From positions 2,480,001-2,544,000 of the forward strand of contig JAHRHY010000003.1 in NCBI GenBank assembly GCA_019671135.1: a stretch of 64,000 nt of DNA, read 5' to 3'. Under the pieces are notes generated by a model. That model saw only the letters and a list, made by a program, of their open reading frames with translations, did not search any database and had not been told where the DNA came from. The translations under genes were made by a program, and so were the position numbers. Below, in pieces: positions 47,432 to 60,431 of the stretch (its first letter is position 1; each line of letters begins with the position of its first letter). Source of the stretch: Linnemannia hyalina (lineage: Eukaryota; Mortierellomycota; Mortierellomycetes; Mortierellales; Mortierellaceae).

Positions 47432-50400
47432 TTAGCGCAAGTCGTCGTCGCCATCACTGCCTCCAATATCGATATCCTCGTCGCTGTCAACTTCCTCATC
47501 GACGGTCATCGGCTTCGCTCCACTGCTGGGGGCGGCAGGGGTCACGGTTGGAACGGCGGTACTAGCGGCGGCGGAGACAGGGACGGTGGTGGTGGTAATA
47601 TTGGCAAGAGGCGTAGCAACATTGGTAGCGACACTGACTGGCGTAACGGGCGCAGCCTTGCTCGCGTCTGCCAGAGATCCGGGAACAGCAATTGCTTGCT
47701 GAGATTGAGGCTGTTGCTGCTGAGACTTCTGAACCTCTTCGTCGGCTCCATCGGAGCGGGGCCGTGGTGCAGTCTTGCCTCCCTGGGTCGGAGATGTCTG
47801 CACTGCAGCGGCCTGTTGGGCGGCCTTTTGGGCAGCCAACTGTTGCTGGTTCTGCTGAATCTGCTGCTGGATGAGCTGCTGTTGTTGTTGTTGCTGTTGT
47901 TGTTGCTGCTGTTGTTGCTGGAGGAGCTGCTGCTTCAACAACTGTTGCTGCTGCTGGTGCTGTTGAAGATGCTGCTGGATCTGCTGTTGCTGTAATAGGA
48001 GTTGTTGCTGTTGCTGCAATTGCTGTTGTTGCTGTTGCAGGGTCGGGGTGCGCTGTCCTGAGGCTGCGGCGGCAACCGCAGCCGCAGCTTGTCCAAGGGT
48101 CGTGGTTGGCTGTTTCGACTTCTCGGCTTCCTCCAGTTGCTGGGCTCTCAACTGCTTCATCTTTTGGCGGACCCCTTCAACATCGTCGTCCGACTCTGTA
48201 TCGTCATCCGAATCCTGATAGTCCTTGACCGGAATCACACTCTGGCCAGGAACAGCCGAGACAGTCTCGTTAAGCATGGGCAATATGGGTCGCCCGGTGT
48301 GTGGCTCCACTCTAGGCAAAAATCCTCCTTGGAGAGGGCGGATCTGGGTCGCTGCAAAAAGCTGGTTTTGGTTAACCTGTCCAAAAGTATGCATAATGTT
48401 TGTGCCAGTGGCGCCACTCAAAGTCGTTGGAGTCAACGAGGCGACAGGGACGGATGCTGGGAGAGCAATGGCTGTGGCAGTGACACTTGCTCCTGTGGTT
48501 GGGACGGCAGCTGTTGTAGGAGTAGCGACTGTTGGCGTAGGGTTGGCAGCCGTCACAGCAGCAGCGGCAGCGGTAGCTGTCGCGATAGCATTCTGAGCGG
48601 CCGCAGTTCCTGACTGGCTCTCCGCCTGGTTGCCGTTGAGCATGAGCATACTGTTCAACGCCTGACCAGGCAAATGTCCCTGCTGGGCCAAGACCTGTTG
48701 CAAATGACTGGCGCCAGTATTGGCCATCATACCGCGGGACAATTGGTGGTTGAGGGCACCATTACGGGCCAAACCGCCACTTGGGGGTGATGTCGACGAA
48801 CGAAGAGCCGACAACGAAATAGTCCTCATGCGTGCAGACGCCGCGGCCTGGTGGCTCATCATGGCAGAGGCACCGGCAGTGACCACGCTCGGCGTCACCT
48901 TCTGGGTAGGTATCGGCAGCGGTGATGGGAAGTATGTGTCCAGGTTGTCGTTCAAGAATGGTCCGAGCTTGTGGTGCAGAGAGCAAGTTGCGGCCAAGGC
49001 ACGTGCACGGGCCAGAGGGATCCAAGTTCCAAACAATTGCGAGCCTGGCTTACGGACACGAACACGTCCCAGCTCCAAACTCAGCACAATGCTTCGCTCT
49101 TGCTCCGTCTCGACGCCTCCTGCGAGGAGCAAAGTGGTGGCGTTGACATAGCCATTATCTGCTCTCCGCAGTAATCTATACTCTGCTCCAGGGTTGACAA
49201 GCTTGGTGGTATAAAGGGCTACGTTGTCGATCACAGTCAAATGAATGTTGGGCACAACGGCGTTCGTGGTTGGAACCCACAACTGGTTTGCCTCTGGTTC
49301 CCGGGCGCCGTTCTGAGCCACCTTGCCTTCCGTCAAAAGATCAGATCCACCTCCTGCTGTGCCTGACTGGGCAGACGAGGACGATTGAGACGCTGAATAG
49401 GCCGCGGTCCGGTGAGATGTGGCTGAAGACATCTCCACATCCTGATCCGCCCCCTTCCTTGGTCTATCCTCGAGCTCTTCAAAGTTGACAAAAGGGGTCG
49501 TATCATCGTCTGCTGCATGGGATTTACGTCTGTTGTCGAAGGAGGAAAACCCCGATGCGGTCGAAGTGCGGCGGTTGGCATCCGATGGCTTTAAGGATAC
49601 GGACGCATCCTGCTTGTCCTTCTTCTTGAGCCCCTTCTTCTTCGACTTTTTGGCATCTGGTGTAGCATAAAAAAAGACGAAAGCGTTAGAATACGATCCT
49701 CATGCCAATAAGTCTGATATGGCGTTCCTGTCCCAAAAGTTTTGTTCACACTTTCAAAAATACATACTTGGATCGGCCACAAGCATTGGATTGTCCTGAA
49801 GCATTTGAGCGATACCAGGCAACAAATCTAGTCGATATTCATGACACAACTCTCGAGCCCTTGCCAAGCCAACCCTAGTGATAACAGAAATGACGGAGAT
49901 ACAAATGTTAGACAAAACGATCTCGTAATTGCAAATAAAACCATAGCATGTCGTGAAGGAAAATCAGCGCCTTACCATGCTCCTCGGACCTCCATGGGGC
50001 CTTCCAAGACGATGTAAAGTGTTGTGGGTTCCTGGTTGATGTCAAACTGCCCGTCGCCAATAATTGTTCTTGCTGCCAGACGTAACATAGCAGCGTTCAC
50101 AAATCCTGCGTGTTGGTCGTTGTTGAGCGCAGGAATGACCTTTTTCTGAATGACAACTCCGCGTCCGTTGGTGTTGGGATCAGGGGTACCGACGATTCCT
50201 GCCACTCGCATCAGCTTCAAGTCGGTTCCAGGCATGATGGTCTCGTACACCTGCAAGTTGGCATAGACCGACACTCTAACCAGCGATTTTGGCGGATCTG
50301 CCGATGGTTTGGAGGCCGTCTCATCCTCGTCGTCGGACTCTGTCTCATCATCCACCTCCTCATCCTCATCCTCCTCCTCCTCATTTTGACTATCACCCAT

Positions 50401-53400
50401 TTCCACGTCGTCCTCCGTCTTGAGGGCGTTGTTGGTAGCTGTAGCAGGGGTAACGACTGCAGGAGTGACAGGTGCATTTGACGATAACAGAGGTTTGGTG
50501 GCGCCGACTGATGCTGGTGGAGGGGCTGCAGTTGTCGCAGTGACATTGGCGTCATTATTTGATCCAAAAGCAGGAGCATTGCCGGCGGGAGTCATTAGTG
50601 GGTAAGACGGTGAAGTCACAAGAGGCTTGGGTGTTGCGGGAGTGCCTGAGGAATGCACCATTGCAGGTGAAGCAAAAGTACCGTTGTTGGATTGGAGATA
50701 GGGCGAGGTAGATGCATTGAGGGACGAGTTGGCAGCATTCTGAAGAATTCCGTTGGCAGCGTTCCTGAGGTTTAATTGGCGGTGGGATGGGTGGCCAATG
50801 TGCTTCGCACCGACGCCAGTCCATCCTGAAATCGAAACTTTGCGAGAGAGACTGGGGAAGAAAGTACCACCGGCCGAAGAGCTGAGCAGCCTATCCAGTT
50901 CTGAAACAGGCATCGATTCTGGGTTGTTGAGCTCCATGAGAGGGACGTAATGGTGCTCCCTTGGTGACGACAAGTCCTGAGAGAAATCGGCCAAATAATT
51001 GGGGGCGTACTCTGGGTCAAAGATGCTGTTGGATCGAGGCGAAAGCAGGAGTGAATCGGGCGGCATCAAGAGACCACTCATCGACATTTTCCTGCTACGA
51101 GGGGACATGCCAAGCAAGTACGATCCTGAGGTGGGGGTCGAGGCGATATGGCCAAAAGGGGATCCGGGTGTACCGCCAGCAGCGAATGAGGGCGAAGGAG
51201 CAGTGTTGCGAACATATGGTATAGGGACGGCAATGCTCTTTGGTTGCGTGGTCGTCATCTCGGGTTTGCGATCGCCCAATCTCCTGTCGTCATCCAAGTC
51301 GTCAAAGTCGCCGTGCATCATTTCCTCGTGATAGTCGCTAAAGTCTTGTTCCTCGTCGCTCGATTCGTTCATTGGGTCGCCTGCTGCGGAAGAATTCCCT
51401 GCGGCAGCCATTGCAATGCCCAGGGAGGAAGCTGAGTGAGTTCCAGGGCGAGGAGGCGACTTTTTCGAGTCAAACGAAAGCACTTTGGTCGCATTCAAAA
51501 GTCCGTGCATTCCAGCTGCGGCGCTCGAGGTAGCTCCATTGGCCGAGGTCGGAACGGATGAATTAGGCGAAGAAAGAGTGGCGGGTGTAGAAAAATTGGA
51601 GAGAGAGTTGGGAGTTGGGAGTCTCGAGCCCTTTTGCAGATCTGGCATCTGTAGGTCCATGAGCACTAGATCATCCTTGTCAAAGACGTCGTCGTCATCA
51701 TCAAGGTCCTCGTCCTCGTCAAGACTCTCATCGTCACCCTCCTCCGATTCACTGTATTCCTGATTGTTGGCCGGTCTCCATTTGGAGGGATGGATATTGG
51801 TGGGTGTCGTTGCCTTGAAGCTTCCAATCAGCGGATGCTTGGACTTGAAGCGCTTGACAGTTGGTCGGGTGATTGCCGAAAACGTCTTGACCTTCTTGCG
51901 CTTCCGCATGACGCTACTCCGGGCCTTGTGCAGCATGGTGTCTGAATTGAGCTGCTGGTGTTGCTGGTAGATCTGATGCTGTCGCCGACGCTTCTGTTTC
52001 CGCTCTGCAGAGTCTCCCGACATATCACCGTCATCATCGTCGTCGTCGTCATCATCATCGTCGTCCCGGCCACCTTGGTTGTGGTTGTCGTCATTGTCAT
52101 CCTCCTCGTCCTCCTCGTCTGAGCCCATACTGGAGAATCCTGATGATGAATCGAGATCGGTTGATGTGGTGGCAGAAGGATTTTTCACGATATGATTGGC
52201 GGCGAGATAGTAATGAATCTTGCGTGAATGCCTTTCATCAACGGCTTTGGCAAGGAGTGGAGTCCGTGGGGGCTTGTGTTCGGCGGCTCGCTTGAAGTGC
52301 TGGGATATCCTCGAGGAGACAGTTGCATATGGGGTTGCTCCACTAAAGAGAGTCGGGGAAGGGGGGGGGGGGGGGAAGAGTCATGACAAGACAGGAGAGA
52401 CGGGTCAGAAACCTTATTGGGTGGTTGTTCTGAGAAGGGAGAGTGAGCAGGAAGAGCAAGTCCCTTCCCTCGTGGTCGCTCGTGGCACACAATCATCGTC
52501 ACCAAAAGTAATATGCCAAATTATATGGGATGCGTCGGACAACCAACTGGAAAAGAACCAGAGAAAACTTTTTTTCTTTAGCCCTTTTGTTCACGAGTGT
52601 TCTCTTTGCCTTCCCATCCAGAAACAAATATGCCCTCCCAGCTATTCTGACGAGATATATATCTCTCTTTCCCTCTTTCTCCTTGGTTTCCAGAGTCCAG
52701 ACAAAGAATAGCTTTTGTTGTTGCTTTTATGCGCCTTGATCCCGGTGATATAAAGTAAAAGTGAACAAAGATGATGGCTTGCTTGCGCTTCTCCAACAAG
52801 GCGCCCACCGACTGTAGCCACATAGTGGAAGGACGGCAAAGAAGGAGAGAACAGAAAGACAAACAACCCAGCGATGAATAGATCTCTCCGAACAGGAACA
52901 AGGACAATCAGCCAAAAGTAGCCAAACCTCTCACGACAACCTGACTGGTTGCGACAGGGCGCTTGTTGAATATCGATTAAGACATTTTTTTCTCCTTTTT
53001 TCAACTCGTAACTCGTTGGGTTGGACGATCCTTTTGTTCATTCTTTTTTCCCCAAGAAAGTGGCATCGATGAATTCAGCGCAGAGGTGCGTTACGTATGT
53101 CGGTGCGATTGAAAAGGCAAAGGTGTAGCGCAATTGAAAGTGTAAAGGGTGGTGGAGGCAAGAGTAGTTGTATGGGATTGACTCCAGGTCTGCCACCTGT
53201 AATAATAACCAAAAGAGGGTACTGCGAGAGATCTCCCTGTGGGAAATGAACCCGTGCCAGCTAGCTCAAAGCGACGTATTTTTCATTGGACGATCCTGCC
53301 TGGCGACGCAGACAGAAACGGAAGAAATGAAGCCGTGCAAGCTGACTCAAAGCGAACCATGTCTCTTTTGCCTTTTTCATTTGACTACCACCCAGGCAGG

Positions 53401-54355
53401 CAACACAAACAACACAAACAATAAGAAAAGGGGTGATGTTGAAGATTTCGTCGGTGGGAAGTGAAGCCGTGCAAGCTGGTTCAGAGAGAGAAACAGACCT
53501 TTTTTTTAAAGGGTCCAGCCATAGTAAGTGGAAACAAAAACCCGCCGAAAGCCTAGAACTACACCCTTTTTTACCATCAACCGCATCATACCTCCAGACT
53601 TTTACGTAGAAAGTGGCAAATAACAAAAATATTCCATGTTGGACCCGCGATCCAAGGGTTCAGGGAGTCCGTCATCCCTTGCCGTTGGGAGACGAAGGGA
53701 TGGGAGAGGGGAAGTATAGATACTAAACGCCCTGTACATATGAATAAAATAAATGTCTTTTACAGCGAGAGAGAATGCTCGCCTTCTTGTCTCTTTCACT
53801 GTTTTGCGTCTGTTGTTTGCTTTTGAGTTAAAGGGGTGGGTGAGGTTGAGGTTGGTTTGGATGTGTATCGAACCAGATAGACCAACAGATTGATGAAAGG
53901 GAGACAAAGAAGAAAGAGAGAGTAGGAAGATGGGGTGCAAACCTGAACCCTCCTGTGTCCTAGTTGTAACAAAGGGGTATAATTTGGAGAACAAAGATAT
54001 GCGATCGTCCTTACCCTAGCATGGTATACTTGTTCTTCATGATGCAGTTTGCAAGCTCCTTTGGGGAGGAAGGCTTGTTACGGAGGTAGAGGAGAGCTTT
54101 GAGGATGGCGGCAAAGACCTTGTCCTTGGAGTCATCGGGGTGAATATCCTTGAGGGCATATTTAAGCGGGGCCTTTGACGAGGCGGGGAGTTCGTCCTCG
54201 TATTGGGCCGAGTTATTGCCGTTATTGCTGTATGGTGAGGAGGTTGAAGAGGAGTGAAGGAGGTGGTGGTGGAGGTGGTGATGGCCGTTGGGGGCTTGGC
54301 TGTTTGCGGCAGAAGAGTGCCTGGGGGTGGACTGTGGTTGGGTCGGCATGGGCAT
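47432..54355 (-). CDS. GDS1-like winged helix fused to two APSES/KilA-N-like domains, polyGln regulator
   Basis: Four exons (54015-54355, 49976-52342, 49768-49874, 47432-49656) keep phase and give 1,679 residues. Residues about 60-160 form a GDS1-type winged helix spanning the first splice: YALKDIHPDDSKDKVFAAIL, SSPKELANCIMKNKYTMLGG, ATPYATVSSRISQHFKRA. An acidic/Ser-rich region of about 600 residues follows. Near 790-935 lies an APSES-like domain (LKLMRVAGIVG, HAGFVNAAMLRLAA, GAWVGLARARELCHEY, LLPGIAQML). Near 1,070-1,185 is a second (YRLLRRADNGYVNATTLLLA, GTWIPLARARALAATCSLHH, LGPFLNDNLDTYF). A long Gln-rich tract and an acidic tail end the protein. It should be a nuclear DNA-binding regulator. 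Intron 1 is 1,672 nt, about ten times longer than other introns here. I do not recognise this domain combination from yeasts. Confidence 0.82.
47880..48040 (-). repeat. CAG/CAA trinucleotide tract coding polyglutamine
   Basis: A run of Gln codons with scattered Leu and His inside the GDS1/APSES gene. CAA and CAG are mixed, which tends to stabilise such tracts. Confidence 0.85.
52361..52375. repeat. G15 homopolymer in intron 1
   Basis: Fifteen G in a row on the plus strand, just upstream (sense direction) of the exon 2 acceptor. On the sense strand this is a C-run acting as part of the pyrimidine tract. Confidence 0.7.
53241..53490. repeat. Three interspersed copies of a 30-35 bp repeat in the long intron
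   Basis: Copies at about 53241-53274, 53321-53356 and 53455-53490 share a core like GAAGCCGTGCAAGCTGACTC followed by AAAGCG, with about 80-90% similarity by eye. Spacing is 80 and 134 bp. They lie inside the 1.67-kb intron 1 of the GDS1/APSES gene. Confidence 0.65.
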
Positions 54356-56309
54356 GGAGTCTTTTTTTTTTTTTTTTTTTTTTTCTCGTCCTTATTTGTG
54401 TGTGCGAGTGAAATGAGCGGGAATATGCTGTATGAACGTGTGTTTGGGTTATGAGTTATGAGTTATGAGTGAGTGAGTGTGCGTGCGTGTGTGAATGAGG
54501 AAGTGATGGTGAAATAGTGGCGGTTGCTATGTAAAAGAAGGGAATGAAAAAGGACAAGGAAGAAAGAAAAGAAGTTGGGTAGACGGTCGAAGGGGAAAGA
54601 TGGAGTGAGGATAACGAATGGGGTAGGGCAACAACAGGAAGGGAGGGCAGCAAAAAAAAAAAAAAAAAGAGACGAGACAGCGAGAGAGCAAGAGGAGAGG
54701 AAGAGAAGAGGAAGAAGAGGAAGAAGAGGAAAGAAAGGAAAGGGGGCGGAGGAAGAAAAATATAACAGAGCTTTGTTCGTCCGCCTTTTATTTGACTGGC
54801 TGGACGGGAAGAGGAGGAAGGGAGGGAGGGTGAGAGAGAGAGTGTGTGTGTGTAAGGAATGGAGAGATGAGAGACAGACAGGCAGACAAAGAGCTAAAGG
54901 CTAAAGGCTGTCAATGAGAAAGAGAGCTACTCCGAAGGGTGGGTAGGGTAGAGTGTAGAGGAAAAGGGGAACGTGAGAAAGAAATGATAGAAAATCCTTG
55001 CCTGGCTGCTGGCTGCTTGGCCACCACCCCCTACCACTTTACACTTGAACGCAACGACCAAAGGACGACGACCAAAAAAAAAAAAATTGCTTATGTGAGA
55101 AGAGGTGAGGAACGGGCCAATCGCTGTGATCAGCCTCTTTGAGCGAGTGAGCGAGAACGAGAGTCTGCTTGTCCATGTACCCAGAGGACAGACCTTTGCT
55201 AGTCGTTGGCTTGGATCAAGGCTGCTTGCTCACTCTTTCCTTTGCACACTGCATACATGGCTTGGTTCGTCTGCATGCCGCCGCCTGTCTGTCGACACTT
55301 GTTCTTCTCTTTTTCCTGTTCTCTTTTTTTTACTTTGCAACTCCAAAGCCTAATTGATAAAGAATTGACTAATACATACACCTACCATCTACACATTATA
55401 AAACGGCCCAGGCACACACACCCATTCAACAATTTGTCAGTCCTCGCCATGGATACCTATCACCATGTCGGCGGTGTGAAAAGAGTATAGGGTTCCACAT
55501 CCATCTTGATAATAGAAATGTAAATTTGGTGGCGTTTTTTTTTTTTTTTTTTAAATTGGAGGGTGGTGCGCCTTGGCACTTACACCTGCAATTGAACGCG
55601 GATATAAAAAAAAAGGGCGACAAAAAAGAGAGAAAGAGAGAGAGAGTGAGAGAGACGACGGGTATTCGGAAAGGTAAAGAATAGCAAGGAAGAAAGAGAA
55701 AGTGAAAAAGAGAATGAAAAGCCAGCCAAAATTGTTGAGAGCAGGAAGCCGCACCATTGCAAAAAGAGCAAAATGTCTCTCTCCGTCCCTCAATTGACAT
55801 CTCTGTTCTGTTGTCCGTTCTCTTCATAGTGACGATGGCTGTCTGTCTGTCTGTTTATCTTTATTTGTGCGAGTAGCAGGGAGGGTTGTGTAGGACAGGG
55901 CCAAGAGAAGAACTGAAAAATGCCCCGGCGAGCATGTCCTTCGAGGAGAGGGAAATTCTTTTTTTATATTTTGGACTTTTTCTCCGTGATTGAACACTCT
56001 GGAACCGTTTTGTCACCTTTTTTTTTTTTTTTTTTTTTTCTTCTTCTCTCTTCTCCTCTCATCTCCTCTCATCACTCTCTTTTTTCTCTTTCATCCTCAT
56101 CCTTCTCATCTTTTTTTTTCTTTTTTTTTTTCCTTTTTCTTTTCTCTCTTCCTGTCTCTTTCTCTCACTGACCTTCCCTTTTCCTTCACTCGCTTGTGTC
56201 TCCTTCTTTCCCTCTTCCCCCTTCCTCTTCACGACCTTCCTCCACTTCTTTTCCTTTTACCTTCTCTCTCTTCGCCCCCTTCCTTGTAACCTTCCACAGC
56301 CAACAACCA
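54356..56309. promoter_or_regulatory. Long divergent promoter between the GDS1/APSES gene and NoxR
   Basis: 1.95 kb without supported exons. It contains poly-T 54362-54384, GA/AG-rich blocks (54640-54850), poly-T 55533-55552, poly-T 56018-56039 and a CT-rich leader (56030-56290) directly before NoxR. Open frames here are Lys/Arg/Glu or Ser/Leu/Phe translations of these tracts. Confidence 0.55.
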
Positions 56310-59300
56310 ATGGCCAGTCTCAAGGTACACCCTCATTCAGCCTCACTTCCACGCTCTCTTGCACACATGCATACTTCTTCTTAAACGACCCTCGTACACT
56401 TTTACTCACTCACTCACTCCTTATTCATACAATAATAGCACGAACTCGATCAGTGGAACGAGGGTGTGATGGCATTCGACCAGGGCCTGTACGAGGATGC
56501 CCTCGAGTGCTTCGAGGTACGACACCACCAGGACACACACACACTACAACAACAACTGCAGTTTCCGCCTTTCCCTTACTTGACGACTTCCTTCTCCACC
56601 CTCCTGACACACTACAATCTGACACACCGACACTTGACACGCACAACAACATTACTATCCCGTATACAGCCTGCAAAGTCATCATCCAAACTCTGTTCCT
56701 GCTCCCCCTTTTCCCACTGGATGACCCATCGACCGCCTTCGTCATCTTCACTCTTGCCTTCCGCTGCAACAAAGGAAAAAGGAAAAAAAAAAAAGGAAAA
56801 ATAAAAAAAACAGGAACAGAAAAAAAGGGGCAAGAGAACACTCAAACACGAGGCGGCCTTCATTCGTCCTTCATCAGGAAATGTCCAACAGCATACATAG
56901 CCTTGATCATCTCGACAACACCCGGTTTCTGTTTCTGTGAGACTCATTCCTATTTTTATTTTTATTTTTTTGGATTTTCTCGTTATGCTTACTCTAGCCC
57001 ATTGCCGATTCAGCAAAGATCCACTTCAACATCGGTGTCGTCCTTGCCACCCTGGGAGACTTTGAAGGAGCAGTAAGTTGAGCCGTCGTCTACTTTGGCT
57101 GTTTGAACACTTCCAGAGTCCGCTTCTTTTTTTTCTTTCCCAGACTTTTTTTGGGAGCTGGTTGGGTGAGTGGATGTACCGTTCTTCACACTAAAATAGC
57201 GATGCTACTATCTGTTCATAGGGTGCTGCTTACGAACTAGCAACCAAGCTCGACCAGTACCTCGCAATTGCATACTTCCAGAACGGAGTCGCCAACGTCG
57301 CCCTTGAAAACTATGCCAAGGCCTTGACCTGCTTTCATGATGCCTACTTGGTAAGTATAGCATACTCATATCACTTCTTCCATGAATGAACGAATGAACG
57401 ACAAAAATTGAGACAAGACAAAACGCTCTCTCCGTCCATATGATATATTTGCATCATCTAATCTCAATTGTGCTATTTCCTTACTTTTTCATGTCTGCCA
57501 GTATCTTCGCGGGAACATGGTCATCGACTACACACAATTGGGGCTGGACTTCAAGCTGTATTCGTGCCAAGTACTTTTCAATCGCGCCTTGTGCTACATT
57601 GAACTCGGCGAAATGGATCTTGGTATGACCGACCTCTGGCGCGCCACACGGGAAAAGCAGACAAAGGCACACGACATGTTGGATCAGGCACTCAGGGATA
57701 AGGGTCAGGACTGCACCGTCTTCACCGTCCCCCAGGGGGTTCTTTATCGGCCAGCAGAGTCCAAGGTCAAAAACTCGAAAAAGAAGGACTACCTTGGCAG
57801 CTCCAAGGTCATTGCTGCCGTCGATGCCTCGGACCAGTTTGCAGGATTCAAGGGGAAGTCAGCCTGGCAGGTCCAGATGAGTGGCCCAACTAATGTTGCC
57901 TCGACAGAAGAGCGACCAATGACGCCGCCCAATGGTAAGGCACTTTCTCCCCCTTGCCACAGTCGACTATCCATCATCCTTTTTTTTTTTTTATGGTTTT
58001 TATCTTTTTTCATATGGGTGGACGATGGACTAGCGCCTTCTTTTTTTCCACCACTCGCCATGGTCCAAAGAAAAAACTGGACTTCCGTTCAATTTGGTGC
58101 TATTTGGCTCCTATTCTTTTTTTTGTTACACTGCTCTCAAGTCGACAAAGAGATGTTTTGTCAGCCTTGCCCTCATCAAACATATGTTGTGGCTCATTTG
58201 GTTCCCAATCCGTTTTCTCCACGGAATTGCGCCTCTCTGTGTCCCATTGCCAATGTTATTACTCGGTTTCTGTGTTATGCGGACAACATTGGGTACTTTA
58301 TTATTTTAATTGGATTTTTCTGCTGCTCAAAAATATTTTCGGGACACCGCCCGTTATCCCATTCATTCCTCAATCCATTCACCCTCCGCCTGAAATACAT
58401 ACCTCTAACTAATCTCATTGTCTGCAAATGTAATTAGGACTTCAACGCCGCGCCACAGAGCGCGTTGTCCCTGGGGGCGTAACAGGAAGGGCAAGGAGAG
58501 ATACCGACCCCGAGAGACCTCACATGTTGGAGCATGCAAACTCATTCAACGGCACCGAAGCTATGACCCGTCGCGGTCCCGGCCCTTCTGCTCTTGGCCC
58601 AGCTGGATCTGAGCCTCGAACCCAGATGCTGACCAGGCGCAACACTGAGGCGCAGAGACCTTCACCCCTCGATATCGACAACAGCGCGTACCCACCCACC
58701 AGCCGCTCCAATGGCCCCAACTCTGCAGCCCCCGGAGGACCAGGAGCAGGAGGAAGGAACAGATATCAGGATGACATGGATGACGTTGACCAATATATCA
58801 ACGCGCTCTCTCTGGACTCACAGCAATCGCCCTCGGACCTGCGCGTCTCACCCATCCCGGCTCGATCCAACTCGGGCTCCAACTTGCGCCCAGGCATGCA
58901 TCGCAACCAATCACATTCTAATGGACCTTCGCCTCCACCGTCGGTTTATGATGGCACTAGCCCACCCAATGGCCGGTCGGTCGGACCTGTGGTAGCCGAT
59001 TTGAGGCGGATGGGCAGCAATACGCGTGGATTGAACCGTGAGGACAGTGTTCGCAGCAATGCCTCTGGCGGCATGTACCAAGGCTCACAGATGAACTCCA
59101 GCCCACTGGCATACAGCAATAGCGTCAGCAGTAACGGTACTCCCCGATCTGAGGAAGGATCCTCCTACCTCGACGAGCCTGTTTACAAGGGCCTTCGCGA
59201 CAAGGTGAGCTTCTTTGTTGGCTTTGAGCGACTTTTTTTTTTTTGGTGGCGCCCAACATGACATTCGTTACTCACACTTTTTACATTTTTAATTTTCATG

Positions 59301-59558
59301 CAATAGCTTCGCGTGAAGTGCCATTACATTGACACGAGGGCAGTTCTTGTCAGGGTCGACACGCCTCTCCAGGAACTGTTGCAAAAGGTTCAGGAAAAGT
59401 TCCAGGCAGATCGACCTCTCAAACTCAAGTACAAGGACGAGGATCACCATATGCTGTCGATGATCGATGACGAGGACTGGTTGATGGCCCAGCAGGTTCA
59501 GATGGAGACCCAGGGCAGTCTTGATCGCATGGAGCTCTGGTGCTTTGACGACGATTAG
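56310..59558 (+). CDS. noxR: NoxR, p67phox-like regulator of fungal NADPH oxidase
   Basis: About eight exons from ATG 56310 (MASLK|HELDQWNEGVMAFDQG) to TAG 59556-59558. The first five exons carry four TPR-like units: MAFDQGLYEDALECFE, KIHFNIGVVLATLGDFEGA, AIAYFQNGVANVALENYAKA and LFNRALCYIELGEMDLG. The Rac-binding-type TPR fold is followed by an activation-domain-like stretch (FTVPQGVLYRPAESKV, DYLGSSKVIAAVD). A long Ser/Pro/Asn-rich linker leads to a C-terminal PB1 domain (RVKCHYIDTRAVLVRV, LKLKYKDEDHHMLSMIDDED). NoxR with Rac activates NoxA/NoxB to make superoxide, controlling hyphal tip growth and development. No SH3 domain is present, as is normal for fungal NoxR. It implies Nox enzymes elsewhere in the genome. 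Confidence 0.92.
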
Positions 59559-59809
59559 ATTACAATGTAATTGAAATTCTCGTCAAACCCGTCTTATCTT
59601 TTTTTTTTTTATGGGGGGGGGGATCAACCCTACCCTACCCTACCCTAACTTAAAATACACATACAACCAACGCATTCACATAACCTTCTTTCATCCTTTT
59701 CGTTTAAAGTGCTTGTTTGTTTGCTCTTTCGCTATTCTGTTGGTACGCTTGAGGCTGAAAGTAAGTAATTTAACTGGTGTTTGTTTATTATTTGCCAAGC
59801 TGTTTCTCG

Positions 59810-59846
<37 letters not shown>

Positions 59847-60431
59847 CGTGATGAAAAAGTATGTAAGTGTGTTTTCGTTAAAAAAAAGTGAGTCGTAAAA
59901 AAAATGTTGAATGCGAGACAGAGAGGGGTAGGGGTATGTTTGAGTGATAAAATGAATGTTATGAATCTGTGAGCTGTGCTCTTATTTTCCTTGTCGATGT
60001 TAATTTGGCTCCCATCTCTCATTCTTTCGCTTGCTCAGCTAAGCACTTGGATAAATTGCGAGCCAACCCCATAGCAGAGCAGAGAGAGGGAAGACCGAGG
60101 AGTGACAAAGCGGTTGTGTCTGGGCGTAGGGGAGGAAGACTAATAGGAGCGATCGGAAAGAAAAAATGATATCAGTACACTAGCTCGAAACAACACCACA
60201 ATCCATCTCAAAAAATGAATTATGGCGTGCATGCATGCATGGGCGCCAGCAAAAAGATCAAGAAACAATGCACGTTGCATCGCATCTCTCTCGGTCGGTG
60301 AGCCTCATAGAAGGAAGGGAAAGGAGCAACGAATGAGAGGAAGGGGGGAAGGGAAGGTGGGAAGTGAAATGAAAAAAGTGTCTCACCTTTAGCACTACAG
60401 ACAGTCAGGGCAAGAGAGGCAGAACTAGCCT
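59559..60431. other. Convergent 3' flanks of NoxR and the Gln-rich gene
   Basis: No gene seen. It contains T-runs, telomere-like CCCTA repeats, a 29-nt poly-T at 59813-59841 and a (CATG)n-like GCATGCATGCATG at about 60231-60243. Confidence 0.6.
59626..59649. repeat. Short interstitial CCCTA repeat (telomere-like)
   Basis: AACCCTACCCTACCCTACCC followed by TAAC: four CCCTA units. Close to the CCCTAA telomere repeat, but 5 bp long and far from any visible chromosome end. Confidence 0.6.

Noticed and set aside
54575..54904. Plus-strand open frame rich in Lys/Arg/Glu
   Set aside because: A translation of GA-rich low-complexity DNA in the divergent promoter, with no domain and no leader.
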